Source of the DNA: CAVSVP01 sp963731125
GTDB taxonomy: Bacteria; Pseudomonadota; Gammaproteobacteria; Competibacterales; Competibacteraceae
Reading direction: 5' to 3'
Assembly (NCBI GenBank): GCA_963731125.1
Contig: CAVSVP010000011.1
Location: forward strand, 16,987-80,986
DNA: 64,000 nt
Shown here: positions 7,463-16,982 of the stretch, piece after piece
How positions within the stretch are numbered: position 1 is the first letter of the stretch
Layout: each line of letters starts with the position of its first letter
The notes under the pieces: model-generated
The model's database searches: none
What the model was told of the DNA's origin: nothing
What the model saw: the letters and a program-made list of their open reading frames with translations, nothing else
Translations under genes and position numbers: made by a program

Positions 7463-8929
7463 CTAGAAAATTCCCAGCTCTTCCCAGATTTCATCCACCC
7501 GATGCTGAACTGCCGCTGTCATACGCATAGGACGTCCCCATTGGCGGCGGGTTTCGCTCTCCCATTTGTTGGTGGCATCCACACCGAGCTTGGAGCCTAA
7601 ACCGGAAACTGGGGAAGCGAAATCTAAATAGTCGATGGGCGTGTTATCGATGATCACCGTGTCCCGAGCGGGATCTACACGGGTTGTTATAGCCCAAATC
7701 ACATCTCTCCAGTCGCGGATATTAATATCGTCATCCACGATGATGATGATTTTGGTATACATAAACTGTCGCAAGTACGACCATACTCCTAACATAATGC
7801 GTTTGGCATGACCCGGATATTGTTTCTTGATGCTAACGACGGCCAAGCGATAGGAGCAACCCTCAGGTGGTAAGTAAAAATCCACAATTTCCGGAAACTG
7901 TTTCTGCAGGATGGGTACGAAAATTTCGTTAAGTGCAACGCCCAGAACGGCCGGCTCATCGGGAGGACGGCCTGTATAGGTACTGTGATAGATGGGATTC
8001 TCGCGGTGGGTAATGCGCTCTACGGTCAACACCGGAAACTCTTCCACCTCATTATAATAGCCGGTATGGTCACCAAAGGGTCCTTCGGGAGCGGTTTCAC
8101 CGGGCTTTATACTGCCTTCTAGAACAAATTCGGCACCGGCCGGCACCTGTAACACGTTACTGAGGCATTGAGCGAGTTCGGTACGCGAGCCGCGCAATAG
8201 TCCGGCGAAGGCGTATTCCGAAAGGGTATCGGGCACTGGAGTGACTGCACCGAGAATGGTGGCCGGATCTGCTCCTAATGCCACCGCGACCGGAAAAGGC
8301 TTGCCTGGGTAAGCCTGCTGCCATTCGCGAAAGTCTAAGGCACCACCTCGGTGAGATAGCCAACGCATGATGACTTTGTTGCGACCAATGACTTGCTGCC
8401 GATAGATACCCAGATTTTGGCGGTGCTTATAGGGTCCTTTAGTGATAACCAGTCCCCAGGTAATGAGAGGACCCGCATCATCAGGCCAGCAGGTCTGCAC
8501 AGGAAGGCGGGATAGGTCTACGGTTTCCCCTGTGATGACATTTTCCTGGCAAGCCGGACGACCGACCTTTTTGGGGGCCATGTCCAATATTTTCTTAAAA
8601 GTGGGTAATTTTTCCCAAGCATCCTTCATGCCTCTGGGCGGTTCGGGCTCCTTCAGAAAGGCCAACAACTTGCCGACTTCCCGAAGAGCGCTAATATTAT
8701 CCTCACCCATGCCCATAGCAACCCGCTCGGGCGTGCCAAATAAATTGCCCAGCACCGGAATAGCATAACCCTTGGGTTTTTCAAACAGGAGAGCAGGACC
8801 GCCGGCGCGCAGCGTACGGTCACAGATCTCAGTCATTTCAAGATAAGGATCTACGGGTAACGGGATCCGTTTGAGTTGACCGCGCTGTTCCAATTGGAAG
8901 ATAAAATCGCGTAGGTCTTTATACTTCAT
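7463..8929 (-). CDS. ubiD: 4-hydroxy-3-polyprenylbenzoate decarboxylase UbiD
   Basis: Prenylated-FMN-dependent decarboxylase of ubiquinone biosynthesis, 488 residues from the ATG. The protein follows E. coli UbiD almost block for block: MKYKDLRDFIFQLEQRGQLK, ITWGLVITKGP, NLGIYRQQVIGRNK, MRWLSHRGGALDF, ALGADPATILGAVTPVPDTL, EGPFGDHTGYYN, and ENPIYHSTYTGRPPDEPAVLG. A TTG three codons upstream (8938) is possible but the ATG at 8929 aligns with the family start region. It probably forms an operon with the flavin reductase downstream. A family C MITE lies 56 bp upstream. Confidence 0.96.
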   Translation of the reverse strand: MKYKDLRDFIFQLEQRGQLKRIPLPVDPYLEMTEICDRTLRAGGPALLFEKPKGYAIPVLGNLFGTPERVAMGMGEDNISALREVGKLLAFLKEPEPPRGMKDAWEKLPTFKKILDMAPKKVGRPACQENVITGETVDLSRLPVQTCWPDDAGPLITWGLVITKGPYKHRQNLGIYRQQVIGRNKVIMRWLSHRGGALDFREWQQAYPGKPFPVAVALGADPATILGAVTPVPDTLSEYAFAGLLRGSRTELAQCLSNVLQVPAGAEFVLEGSIKPGETAPEGPFGDHTGYYNEVEEFPVLTVERITHRENPIYHSTYTGRPPDEPAVLGVALNEIFVPILQKQFPEIVDFYLPPEGCSYRLAVVSIKKQYPGHAKRIMLGVWSYLRQFMYTKIIIIVDDDINIRDWRDVIWAITTRVDPARDTVIIDNTPIDYLDFASPVSGLGSKLGVDATNKWESETRRQWGRPMRMTAAVQHRVDEIWEELGIF

Positions 8930-8985
8930 CTGCTGCAACCTTATGTTCTAGAGGTTCGGCGATTTGTCTAAGTGTTTTGGCCCTA

Positions 8986-9093
8986 CTATAGTGCCGGCCA
9001 AATGACCTGATACTGGTTACAAGGCTTCAAATCGTTAGTAAACAACGATTGTAATAAAATTATCGGCATCAATTCATATGGCTGGCACTATAG
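8986..9093. mobile_element. MITE family C, copy 1 (108 bp)
   Basis: Ends CTATAGTGCCGGCCAAATG and the complement of CTATAGTGCCAGCCATATG form imperfect 19-bp inverted repeats. Inside is a second hairpin, ATCGTT-AGTAAAC-AACGAT. An identical 108-bp copy occurs at 51169-51276. Flanking TA on both sides of this copy may be a target duplication, but the second copy does not show it. Lies between the divergent ubiD and TRAP receptor genes and may influence either promoter. Confidence 0.88.
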
Positions 9094-9160
9094 TATTGCC
9101 ATGTTTTGCTCCTTGGAGCGATGTTGTTTAACCATACCTACAAGTAGGAGTTGTCTACGA

Positions 9161-10243
9161 ATGAAAAGACGTGACTTTATCAGGACAGCCAGTGTTAGTG
9201 CAGCTCTTGGTACGGCTAGCGCCGTTGCCCCCGCTTTTGCGCAAAATCAGCTCATTCGCTGGAAAATGGTCACCACTTGGCCGAAGAATTTTCCGGGATT
9301 AGGGACGGGAGCTGAATTTCTCGCGCAAACGATCAACGACATGAGCGGTGGGCGTATGGCAGTCAAAGTCTACGGCGCAGGCGAGTTGGTTCCGGCGTTC
9401 GAGAGCTTTGATGCCGTTTCCCGGGGCACCGCTGAGATGGGGCATGGAGCCGCATACTATTGGAAGGGCAAGTCCGAGGCAGCTCAGTTTTTCGCTGCTG
9501 TTCCTTTTGGGTTCACTGCGCAGGAAATGAATGCTTGGCTTTATCATGGCGGCGGCATGGCATTATGGCAGGAAGTCTATGCGCCTTTTGGCCTGTTTCC
9601 TACCGCTGCCGGTAATACCGGTGTGCAGATGGGGGGTTGGTTTACTAAAGAGATCAATAGCCTGGATGATCTTAAAGGGTTGAAAATGCGTATTCCCGGA
9701 CTGGGCGGTGAAGTGTTGAAACGCGCCGGCGGTACACCGGTGAATTTGCCCGGCGGAGAAATTTTTACCTCTTTACAATCGGGCGCCATCGATGCCACCG
9801 AATGGGTAGGGCCCTATAATGACCTAGCCTTTGGCTTATATAAGGCAGCTAAGTATTACTATTATCCAGGCTGGCATGAGCCAGGTACGACTTTGGAGTG
9901 TTTTATTAATAAAAAAGCTTTGGAAGCGCTGCCCAAGGATCTCCAATCCATCGTTATCAACGCCTGCCGGGTAGCGAATCAGGATATGCTGGCAGATTTT
10001 ACGGCTAAGAACAACGCTGCTCTGCAAACCTTAGTCAAAGAGCACAACGTGGAAGTTCGCCGTTTTCCGGACGATGTGCTCACCAAGCTCAAGGAATTGT
10101 CTGACCAGGTTGTAGCAGAAGTGGCTAAACAGGATACAGTTTCGAAAAAAGTTTATGATTCTTATGAGAAATTTCGTCAGCAAGCCATCCCCTGGCAGAA
10201 CATTTCAGAGCGTGCTTATCTCAACGCCCGCGGCGAAGGTTAA
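9161..10243 (+). CDS. TRAP transporter solute-binding protein (DctP/TakP family), Tat-exported
   Basis: A periplasmic receptor of 360 residues. The N-terminus MKRRDFIRTASVSAALGTAS...APAFAQ is a twin-arginine (Tat) signal peptide with cleavage near AFA-Q. The mature part has the TRAP receptor features: WPKNFPGLGTGAEFLAQTIN, GAGELVPAFESFDAVSRGTAEMGHGAAYYW, LKGLKMRIPGLGGEVLKRAGGTPVNLPGGEIFTSLQSGAIDATEWVGP, and PGWHEPGTTLE. This is the TakP subgroup, which binds 2-oxo acids or related carboxylates; the ligand here is not known. The ATG at 9161 follows GGAG. No DctQ/DctM membrane genes are nearby, so it is an orphan receptor. Confidence 0.92.
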   Translation: MKRRDFIRTASVSAALGTASAVAPAFAQNQLIRWKMVTTWPKNFPGLGTGAEFLAQTINDMSGGRMAVKVYGAGELVPAFESFDAVSRGTAEMGHGAAYYWKGKSEAAQFFAAVPFGFTAQEMNAWLYHGGGMALWQEVYAPFGLFPTAAGNTGVQMGGWFTKEINSLDDLKGLKMRIPGLGGEVLKRAGGTPVNLPGGEIFTSLQSGAIDATEWVGPYNDLAFGLYKAAKYYYYPGWHEPGTTLECFINKKALEALPKDLQSIVINACRVANQDMLADFTAKNNAALQTLVKEHNVEVRRFPDDVLTKLKELSDQVVAEVAKQDTVSKKVYDSYEKFRQQAIPWQNISERAYLNARGEG

Positions 10244-10336
10244 TGGCTTAGCACCGCACATACTGGTTGGGCAGCAACGACATTGCCTCTGTGCAGCTGT
10301 GCAGCGGGTCGGATTGAGATAATCGAGCGCCGTCTG

Positions 10337-11293
10337 CTAGTTCACGACTCGCAGTGGATACCCGCCTAAAAAACCGCGGATATTTTCTACCAGTTGTCCC
10401 AGTAGACGTTGGCGGGACTCACGGCTTCCCCAAGCGCAGTGGGGGGTAACAATGAGGTTAGGAAGATCCGCGGTTAGCAGCGGATTACCGTGGATTGGAG
10501 GTTCCTCGCTCAGGACATCGACTCCGGCACCACCCAAAGCGCCCAAGCGGAGAGCCTTAACCAAAGCGGTCTCATCGACGATACCGCCCCGGGCAGTGTT
10601 AATAAGCAGCGCATCGCGGCGCATCAGAGCCAGTTCCCACTCGCCGATAAGTCCTGCAGTTTCGGAAGTCAGGGGACAATGCAGGGTGAGTATATCCACC
10701 TGCGGTAGCAGAGCGGGAAGGGGGATGCGGCCTTCTTCCGGCTCCAAGGTGCCGGGGCGTTGCGCGATAAGGACTTCCATGCCAAAAGCCTTGGCAATCT
10801 TGCCTACGGCCTTGCCCAATTCCCCATAGCCTATAATGCCAAGGGTCTTGTCTGCGATTTCCCGAATCGGAAAATCCAGCAGGCAGAACTGTTGAGCGTT
10901 TTGCCAGCGGCCGGCGAGCACGGCTTGGCGGTAATCAATAAGCCGGGTGGAAAGAGCCAGGATGAGGGCAAAGACATGCTGCACTACCGATGCAGTGCCA
11001 TAGCCTTGGCAGTTGCACACGGTAATGCCCAAACGAGTAGCCGCCTTTACATCAATGTTATTGGTGCCGGTGGCAGCGACACAAATCAGCTTGAGCTTTG
11101 GTGACAGAGCCAACATGTTGGCATCGATTACCACTTTATTGCTGATAACGATAGTCGCGTTGGCAATCCGTTCCATAACCTGTGCCGGAGTCGTGGCCGA
11201 ATAATAGCGCATATCCGAAAGGCACTGATCGAGTGGGGTAAAATCCAAATCATTTAGGTCCAGGGAATCCTTATCGAGAAAAACGCCTTGCAT
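10337..11293 (-). CDS. D-2-hydroxyacid dehydrogenase (hydroxypyruvate/glycerate type)
   Basis: An NAD(P)-dependent dehydrogenase of 318 residues interconverting a 2-hydroxy acid and its 2-keto acid. The dinucleotide fold shows GIIGYGELGKAVG. Catalytic residues are the arginine in NTARGGIVDETALV, the glutamate in GVDVLSEEPP and the histidine in NLIVTPHCAWGSRESR. The ATG at 11293 is preceded by AAGAGGA with good spacing; the open frame extends further upstream without a ribosome binding site. Closest known types are glycerate dehydrogenase/hydroxypyruvate reductase; the substrate is inferred. The region between its start and hemH (156 bp) should hold two divergent promoters. Confidence 0.9.
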   Translation of the reverse strand: MQGVFLDKDSLDLNDLDFTPLDQCLSDMRYYSATTPAQVMERIANATIVISNKVVIDANMLALSPKLKLICVAATGTNNIDVKAATRLGITVCNCQGYGTASVVQHVFALILALSTRLIDYRQAVLAGRWQNAQQFCLLDFPIREIADKTLGIIGYGELGKAVGKIAKAFGMEVLIAQRPGTLEPEEGRIPLPALLPQVDILTLHCPLTSETAGLIGEWELALMRRDALLINTARGGIVDETALVKALRLGALGGAGVDVLSEEPPIHGNPLLTADLPNLIVTPHCAWGSRESRQRLLGQLVENIRGFLGGYPLRVVN

Positions 11294-11449
11294 CGAGAAA
11301 TCCTCTTGGCATGGCTCTGCTGAGCGCAACAAGTCAACCCCTATTATATAGCAAGCAGAAAGGACTGAACTTAATTGTAATTTTGCTAACAAATTCAAAG
11401 TCATTGTAGCGATTGTTTAAGACAATCAGTCAATCAATACGGAGAAACT

Positions 11450-12553
11450 ATGTCAGGTGCGGATACCTTTGAACACGATCAGGAACCTTGCACCGGTATT
11501 TTGCTAACCAATCTGGGTACACCCGATGCACCTAATGCTAAGGAGGTACGCCGTTATCTGGCGGAGTTCTTATGGGATCCGCGGGTGATTGAAATACCAC
11601 GGCCGCTTTGGTGGTTGATTCTGCATGGCATCATTTTACGGCTACGCCCGGCACGTTCTGCCAGCAAATATCGCAAGGTTTGGACGCCGGAAGGCGCTCC
11701 GCTGTTAGCCATTGCCCGCCGCCAGGCGGCAGCCATCGCAAAACGCTTGACTCGGGCCTGTCCGGGACCGGTAAAAGTTGCTCTGGGGATGCGCTACGGC
11801 AATCCTTCCATCGCTACCGCTCTGAATGAGTTACGAGACGCCGGTGCTCGACGCTTGCTCGTTTTTCCCTTATATCCGCAGTACTCCGCCGCTACCACCG
11901 CGTCGACCTTTGATGCAGTCGCCAGGGAGTTGACTACTTGGCGTTGGTTGCCGGAATGGCGCATGATCAATCATTATCATGATGAGCCGGGTTATATCGG
12001 CGCCGTTGCCGATAGCATCATGACATTTTGGGGGCGTGAGGGACCGGCAGAACGTTTGCTGTTTTCCTTCCATGGATTGCCGAGGCGTAATTTGCTGGCT
12101 GGTGATCCCTATCACTGCGAGTGTCAAAAAACAGCCCGCTTGGTGGCGGAACACTTGGCACTGGACTCACCGGATTGGGGAATTGCATTTCAGTCCCGGT
12201 TTGGTAGAGCGGAATGGCTAAAACCTTATACCAGCGATTTGCTCAAGGACTGGGCTAAGGCTGGCATAAACAGCGTGGATGTCATCTGTCCCGGTTTTTC
12301 TGCCGATTGTCTGGAGACTGTAGAGGAGATAAACGAGGAAAATCGCGAACTGTTTCTCAAGGCGGGCGGTAAGCAGTTCCGCTATATTCCATCCTTGAAT
12401 GACAGTGACCGTCATATGGAGCTTTTAGTAAAGCTCATCCTTACCCACTGTAGCGGCTGGCCGGAAGTGACGCCCGAATTCGATACGACGGCGGCCGCCA
12501 AGGCACGCGAGGCCGCGCGGATGCGTGCTCAAGCCATGGGAGCAGAGCGCTGA
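11450..12553 (+). CDS. hemH: Ferrochelatase
   Basis: Inserts Fe(II) into protoporphyrin IX, the last step of haem synthesis. It has 367 residues. Family blocks are GILLTNLGTPDAPNAKEVRRYLAEFL, VALGMRYGNPSI, FPLYPQYSAATTAS, LFSFHGLPRRN (catalytic His208) and CPGFSADCLETVEEI (conserved glutamates that bind the metal). GGAGAAACT precedes the ATG. The stop codon overlaps the next start (TGATG), so it is translationally coupled to the efflux genes, an unusual but possible operon arrangement. Confidence 0.96.
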   Translation: MSGADTFEHDQEPCTGILLTNLGTPDAPNAKEVRRYLAEFLWDPRVIEIPRPLWWLILHGIILRLRPARSASKYRKVWTPEGAPLLAIARRQAAAIAKRLTRACPGPVKVALGMRYGNPSIATALNELRDAGARRLLVFPLYPQYSAATTASTFDAVARELTTWRWLPEWRMINHYHDEPGYIGAVADSIMTFWGREGPAERLLFSFHGLPRRNLLAGDPYHCECQKTARLVAEHLALDSPDWGIAFQSRFGRAEWLKPYTSDLLKDWAKAGINSVDVICPGFSADCLETVEEINEENRELFLKAGGKQFRYIPSLNDSDRHMELLVKLILTHCSGWPEVTPEFDTTAAAKAREAARMRAQAMGAER

Positions 12554-13812
12554 TGGTTAAGCCGGGTTCGTTGCTGCCGCGCCTAGGTGTCCCTGTGTTG
12601 ATTCTTACTCTGGCAGTCGGCGGTTTTGCGGCATTACGGGCGACTCAGCCTGCCACCGATCCTGTACAAGTGGAAGAAAAGGCGTGGCTAGTTAACGTGC
12701 TGGAGGTAACGCCAGGCTTTAATACCCCTCAGCTGCTTTTGTATGGCACCGTCGAGGCACCCCGTCAGGCGGGTCTCAGTGCCGCCGTGGCAGCGGATGT
12801 GGGGCAGGTGCTGGTTGCCGAAGGACAATTGGTGGCTCGTGGACAACCTCTGGTGATCCTGGATGATCGGGATATTGAGCTAACCCTGCGCCAACGCCTA
12901 GCGGATGTGGCCGAAAGCGAGGCGATGATCGACAGCGAACGCAGGCGTTATAAGAGCGATTTACAAGCCCTGGAGCGGGAACGTGCGATGCTGGCCCTGG
13001 ATAAAAAGGCAGTGGAACGAGCCGAAAATTTGAACCGCCGGCAATTGGGCTCCGAGTCTCTGCTGGATGAAGCTCGGTTGGCTCTGGAGCGTCAGGCACT
13101 GGCGGTAAACGACAAACAACTGGCCGTGGAAGATCATGCCGCCCGGTTGGCCCAATTGCAGGCTCGTCTGGCTCGAGCCGAAGCCTTGCGGGACCAGGCC
13201 CGTTTGGATCGAGAGCGAACCCAGACTATCGCTCCCTTTACCGGCCGTATTGCCAAAGTGCCGGTGGCGCCGGGTGATCGGGTGCGGGTTGGTGATTTAT
13301 TGGTGGAACTTTATGCAACGAATGAGCTGGAAATCCGCGCCCAGGTTCCGTTCCGTTATCTGTCGTCGGTACGTACTGCTCTGGAGACAGGCACTACCCT
13401 GACGGCTAACGCTATCGTAGATAACTATACCCTACAGGCTGAATTGAGCCGACTCAGCGGAGAAGCCAACCGGGCCGTAGGGGGAGTGGATGCGCTATTT
13501 CACATTGTCCAGGGAGCCGAAGGAGCGGTGCCGGGACGCCTGCTGCCGCTGGTGTTGACATTGCCGCCCGAAGCGCAAACCGTGGAACTTCCATTTAATG
13601 CCATCTATGGGCTGGATCACATCTATCGGCTGACAGAGGGCCGCATGGCCGCTCTCCAGGTGGAGCGCATCGGCGAACGTCGGAACTCTGACGGTAACGT
13701 ACGGGTGCTGGTACGCAGCCCCGCATTGGAGGCCGGTGACAAGATTATCGTTACCCAACTCCCTAACGCCGTAACCGGATTGAAGGTAAAAGTGGCGGAC
13801 ACAGAATCATGA
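12553..13812 (+). CDS. RND efflux periplasmic adaptor (membrane fusion protein)
   Basis: A 419-residue adaptor that links an RND pump to an outer-membrane channel. It has one N-terminal membrane anchor/signal (LLPRLGVPVLILTLAVGGFAAL). A lipoyl-like half-motif follows (AGLSAAVAADVGQVLVAEGQLVARGQPLVIL), then a long coiled-coil hairpin at about 105-225 rich in Glu, Arg and Leu, then the second lipoyl half (RTQTIAPFTGRIAKVPVAPGDRVRVGDLLVEL) and a beta-barrel. It overlaps the pump gene by ATGA (13809-13812). No outer-membrane factor gene is in this cluster. Confidence 0.92.
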   Translation: MVKPGSLLPRLGVPVLILTLAVGGFAALRATQPATDPVQVEEKAWLVNVLEVTPGFNTPQLLLYGTVEAPRQAGLSAAVAADVGQVLVAEGQLVARGQPLVILDDRDIELTLRQRLADVAESEAMIDSERRRYKSDLQALERERAMLALDKKAVERAENLNRRQLGSESLLDEARLALERQALAVNDKQLAVEDHAARLAQLQARLARAEALRDQARLDRERTQTIAPFTGRIAKVPVAPGDRVRVGDLLVELYATNELEIRAQVPFRYLSSVRTALETGTTLTANAIVDNYTLQAELSRLSGEANRAVGGVDALFHIVQGAEGAVPGRLLPLVLTLPPEAQTVELPFNAIYGLDHIYRLTEGRMAALQVERIGERRNSDGNVRVLVRSPALEAGDKIIVTQLPNAVTGLKVKVADTES

Positions 13813-16800
13813 CGTTTGCCCATAAAAGCGACCTTATCGGCACCTTTGCTCAGCATCGGGTTGCCGCTAATCTGCTGATGATCCTCATGGTGATGACGGG
13901 AGTCTGGGCATTGAGCCAGCTTAATACTCAGTTTTTTCCCAATTTTGAGTTGGATCTGATCAGCGTGCGCGTGGTATGGAGCGGTGCCGCTGCCGAAGAT
14001 GTCGAAACTGCCATTGTCGATCCTTTAGAACGGGAACTGCGCACGCTCGATGGACTGCGCAAATTGACTTCCACGGCGGCCAATGGCGTCGCCAGTCTCA
14101 CTTTAGAATACGAAGAGGGTACCGACATGGGTACCGCTCTCGACGAAGTTAAGCAACGCGTAGATCTGGTGCGTGAATTGCCGTCTACCGCCGAGCAACC
14201 GGAAATTTCCCGCATCGTCCGCTATGATCCCATTGCCCGGGTGATGCTCTCCGGCGATGTCGCGCTAAACGAACTGCGCCACCTGGCGCGGCGCTTCGAA
14301 CGGGAACTTCTGGCGCGAGGAATCGCGAAGATTAATATCAGCGGTTTACCGGAAGAAGAGATGGCGATTCAAATTCCCAAAGCAGCATTGCAAGAGCTGG
14401 GAATGTCGCTGCCCGACGTCGCGGCCCGACTGAGCCAATTAAGCCGGGATTTGCCGGCGGGTATCGTAGGTCGGGATGACGTGGCGCGGCAGCTGCGCAG
14501 CCTGGATCAGCGTCGCAACGCAGCCGGTTTTGCCGCGCTGCCTCTAACGGCGGAACAGGATGGGCGGTTGGTCAGGTTAGGGGATGTGGCAAACATTGAG
14601 CGTCGGCCCAAAACTGATGAAGTTCAGCTTAGTTTCATGGACAAGCCAGCGGTAGAGTTAGAGCTGCTGCGCACGGAAACCGCCGATTCTCTGAAATCAG
14701 CCCGCATCCTGGCGGATTGGGTAACGGAGACCCGCCCGCGGCTGCCGCCCGGTATCGATTTACAGGTGTTCGACGAAACCTGGCGATTGCTTAAGGACCG
14801 GCTATTTTTGCTGTTAAAAAACGGCCTCGGCGGTTTGTTATTGGTGGTGGGCATTCTGTTTTTATTTCTCAATGGCCGGGTGGCGTTTTGGGTGGCTGTC
14901 GGAATCCCTGTGTCTTTTATGGCCACCTTGGCCGTGCTCTATATGGTCGGCGGAAGCATCAACATGATTAGCTTGTTCGCGCTTATCATGGCTTTAGGGA
15001 TTATTGTAGATGATGCTATCGTGGTAGGAGAGGATGCGTTGGCGCATTACCAGCGCGGAGAGGCGTCGCTGGAAGCGGCGGAGGGTGGCGCGAGACGTAT
15101 GCTGGCACCGGTGCTGGCCTCTTCGTTAACCACTGTGGCAGCTTTTCTGCCTCTCATACTGGTAAGTGGGACGATCGGTAATATTCTGTTCGATATTCCC
15201 TTAGTCATCATCTGCGTCATCGTCGCTTCGCTGATCGAGAGTTTTCTGGTGTTGCCGGGGCATTTACGGGCGACTTTCCGCCATTTGCACCACCTGCAAC
15301 CCGGTCGATTGCGGCAGCGTTTGGATGACGCCTTTGCACTGTTTCGTGACCGCCTCTTTCGTCCTCTGGTGACCCGGGCAATACGCTATCGCTGGACAAC
15401 GCTGGCCACGGCCCTGGCCACGCTCATACTGACCGTCGGTTTACTGACCGGAGGGCGGATCAGTTTTACCTTTTTCCCCACGCCGGAGAGTTCCATTCTC
15501 TATGCCAGCGCCAGTTTTGTGGCGGGTTCTCCCGCGGAACGGGTACATGCCTTTCTAAAGCATTTGCAGGAAACGCTGCAAGCCACAGAAAGCGAACTGG
15601 GCGGTGGATTGATTGTAACCGTACAAACCCGCTACGGGCAATCCCGAGTGGCCTACGATAACGGCGCTACGGGAGATCAGCATGGTTCCCTCATTGTCGA
15701 ATTGACTCAGCCTGATACTCGAGAGGTAAGAGCAAGTCAATTCATGGAGCTTTGGCGTACCAAGGTGGAAGAGCCGGCAGGTCTGGAGAATTTTCTGATC
15801 TTTTCACAAGCCGCCGGTCCTCCCGGACGGGATATCGAGATTCGCTTGACGGGGGATTCCACTGATCGGCTCAAGGCTGCAGCCCTGGAACTGTCTCAGG
15901 TACTGGCTACCGTTCCCGGCGTCAACGCTATTACCGATGATTTGCCCTATGGTAAAGAACAGCTGATTTATCGGTTAACACCCGTAGGCGAAGCGCTGGG
16001 TCTAACCGTGGAAAGCGTCGGTCAACAACTGCGGGCTGCTTACGACGGTTGGCTGGCGCAGATTTTTCAGTTGGGAGACGAGGAGGTGGAAGTTCGCGTC
16101 ATGTTGCCCGATGCCGAACGCCATAGCTTAACGAGCCTGGAGAGTTTTAACGTGATTTTACCGGGGGGACAGGCAGTGCCCTTGACTAACGTAGTCGAAT
16201 TGCAGGCCCGCCGCGGTTTCGAAGCGTTACGGCATGCTCAGAGTCGGCTGGCAGTACAGGTATCTGCCGATGTGGATGTTGCGGCCAATAACGCAGACAG
16301 GATTCTCGCTAGTCTCCAACAGTCCGTGTTGCCACAGCTTCGTTCTCGTTACGGCGTAGACTATTCCTTCGAAGGGCGGCGCGCTGATCAAGTGGAAACG
16401 TTGGGAGATATGCGGCGTGGGGCTTTGTTTGCGCTGGCGCTGATTTATTTGATTTTAGCCTGGGTATTTGCGTCCTACGGCTGGCCTTTAGTCGTCATGT
16501 CGGCCATTCCCTTTGGTATTGTGGGCGCCATTTTAGGACATTGGCTATTAGACATTGACCTGACCATCTTATCGCTGTTCGGTTTATTTGGGTTGGCTGG
16601 AATTGTCATCAATGACTCTATTATTTTAGTGACATTTTTTAAGCAATTGCAGGCATCTGGGGTGTCCACTCAGGCAGCGCTCATTGAAGCGGCATGCCAG
16701 CGATTGCGGGCGGTGTTGCTGACTTCCCTGACTACCATTGCGGGGCTATTACCGCTACTGTTCGAAAAGTCTTTGCAGGCTCAATTTCTGATTCCCATGG

Positions 16801-16955
16801 CGGTGTCTATTTCCTTTGGGCTGGCTTTCGCGACTTTTTTAGTATTGTTTTTCGTTCCAGCCTTACTGTCGGTGCATGAGAGTGTTGCAGACCGATTGAG
16901 TGGCGCTCGGACTGCAAAATTAGCGAAGCTCTCCGGTAATCAGCGCACAGTATGA
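13809..16955 (+). CDS. RND-family efflux transporter, inner-membrane pump
   Basis: A 1048-residue proton-driven pump with the typical twelve membrane helices and two large periplasmic loops. The N-terminus FAQHRVAANLLMILMVMTGVWAL, GIPVSFMATLAVLYMVGGSINMISLFALIMALGIIVDDAIVVGEDAL and the repeated C-terminal half (LFGLFGLAGIVINDSIILVTFF) are diagnostic. Asp401-Asp402 in helix 4 are the proton-relay pair. The protein is nearer the hydrophobe/amphiphile exporters than the heavy-metal pumps. The substrate is unknown. Third gene of the hemH operon. Confidence 0.94.
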   Translation: MTFAHKSDLIGTFAQHRVAANLLMILMVMTGVWALSQLNTQFFPNFELDLISVRVVWSGAAAEDVETAIVDPLERELRTLDGLRKLTSTAANGVASLTLEYEEGTDMGTALDEVKQRVDLVRELPSTAEQPEISRIVRYDPIARVMLSGDVALNELRHLARRFERELLARGIAKINISGLPEEEMAIQIPKAALQELGMSLPDVAARLSQLSRDLPAGIVGRDDVARQLRSLDQRRNAAGFAALPLTAEQDGRLVRLGDVANIERRPKTDEVQLSFMDKPAVELELLRTETADSLKSARILADWVTETRPRLPPGIDLQVFDETWRLLKDRLFLLLKNGLGGLLLVVGILFLFLNGRVAFWVAVGIPVSFMATLAVLYMVGGSINMISLFALIMALGIIVDDAIVVGEDALAHYQRGEASLEAAEGGARRMLAPVLASSLTTVAAFLPLILVSGTIGNILFDIPLVIICVIVASLIESFLVLPGHLRATFRHLHHLQPGRLRQRLDDAFALFRDRLFRPLVTRAIRYRWTTLATALATLILTVGLLTGGRISFTFFPTPESSILYASASFVAGSPAERVHAFLKHLQETLQATESELGGGLIVTVQTRYGQSRVAYDNGATGDQHGSLIVELTQPDTREVRASQFMELWRTKVEEPAGLENFLIFSQAAGPPGRDIEIRLTGDSTDRLKAAALELSQVLATVPGVNAITDDLPYGKEQLIYRLTPVGEALGLTVESVGQQLRAAYDGWLAQIFQLGDEEVEVRVMLPDAERHSLTSLESFNVILPGGQAVPLTNVVELQARRGFEALRHAQSRLAVQVSADVDVAANNADRILASLQQSVLPQLRSRYGVDYSFEGRRADQVETLGDMRRGALFALALIYLILAWVFASYGWPLVVMSAIPFGIVGAILGHWLLDIDLTILSLFGLFGLAGIVINDSIILVTFFKQLQASGVSTQAALIEAACQRLRAVLLTSLTTIAGLLPLLFEKSLQAQFLIPMAVSISFGLAFATFLVLFFVPALLSVHESVADRLSGARTAKLAKLSGNQRTV

Positions 16956-16982
16956 GACGTTAACTCAGCAGGGAAACGGTGG

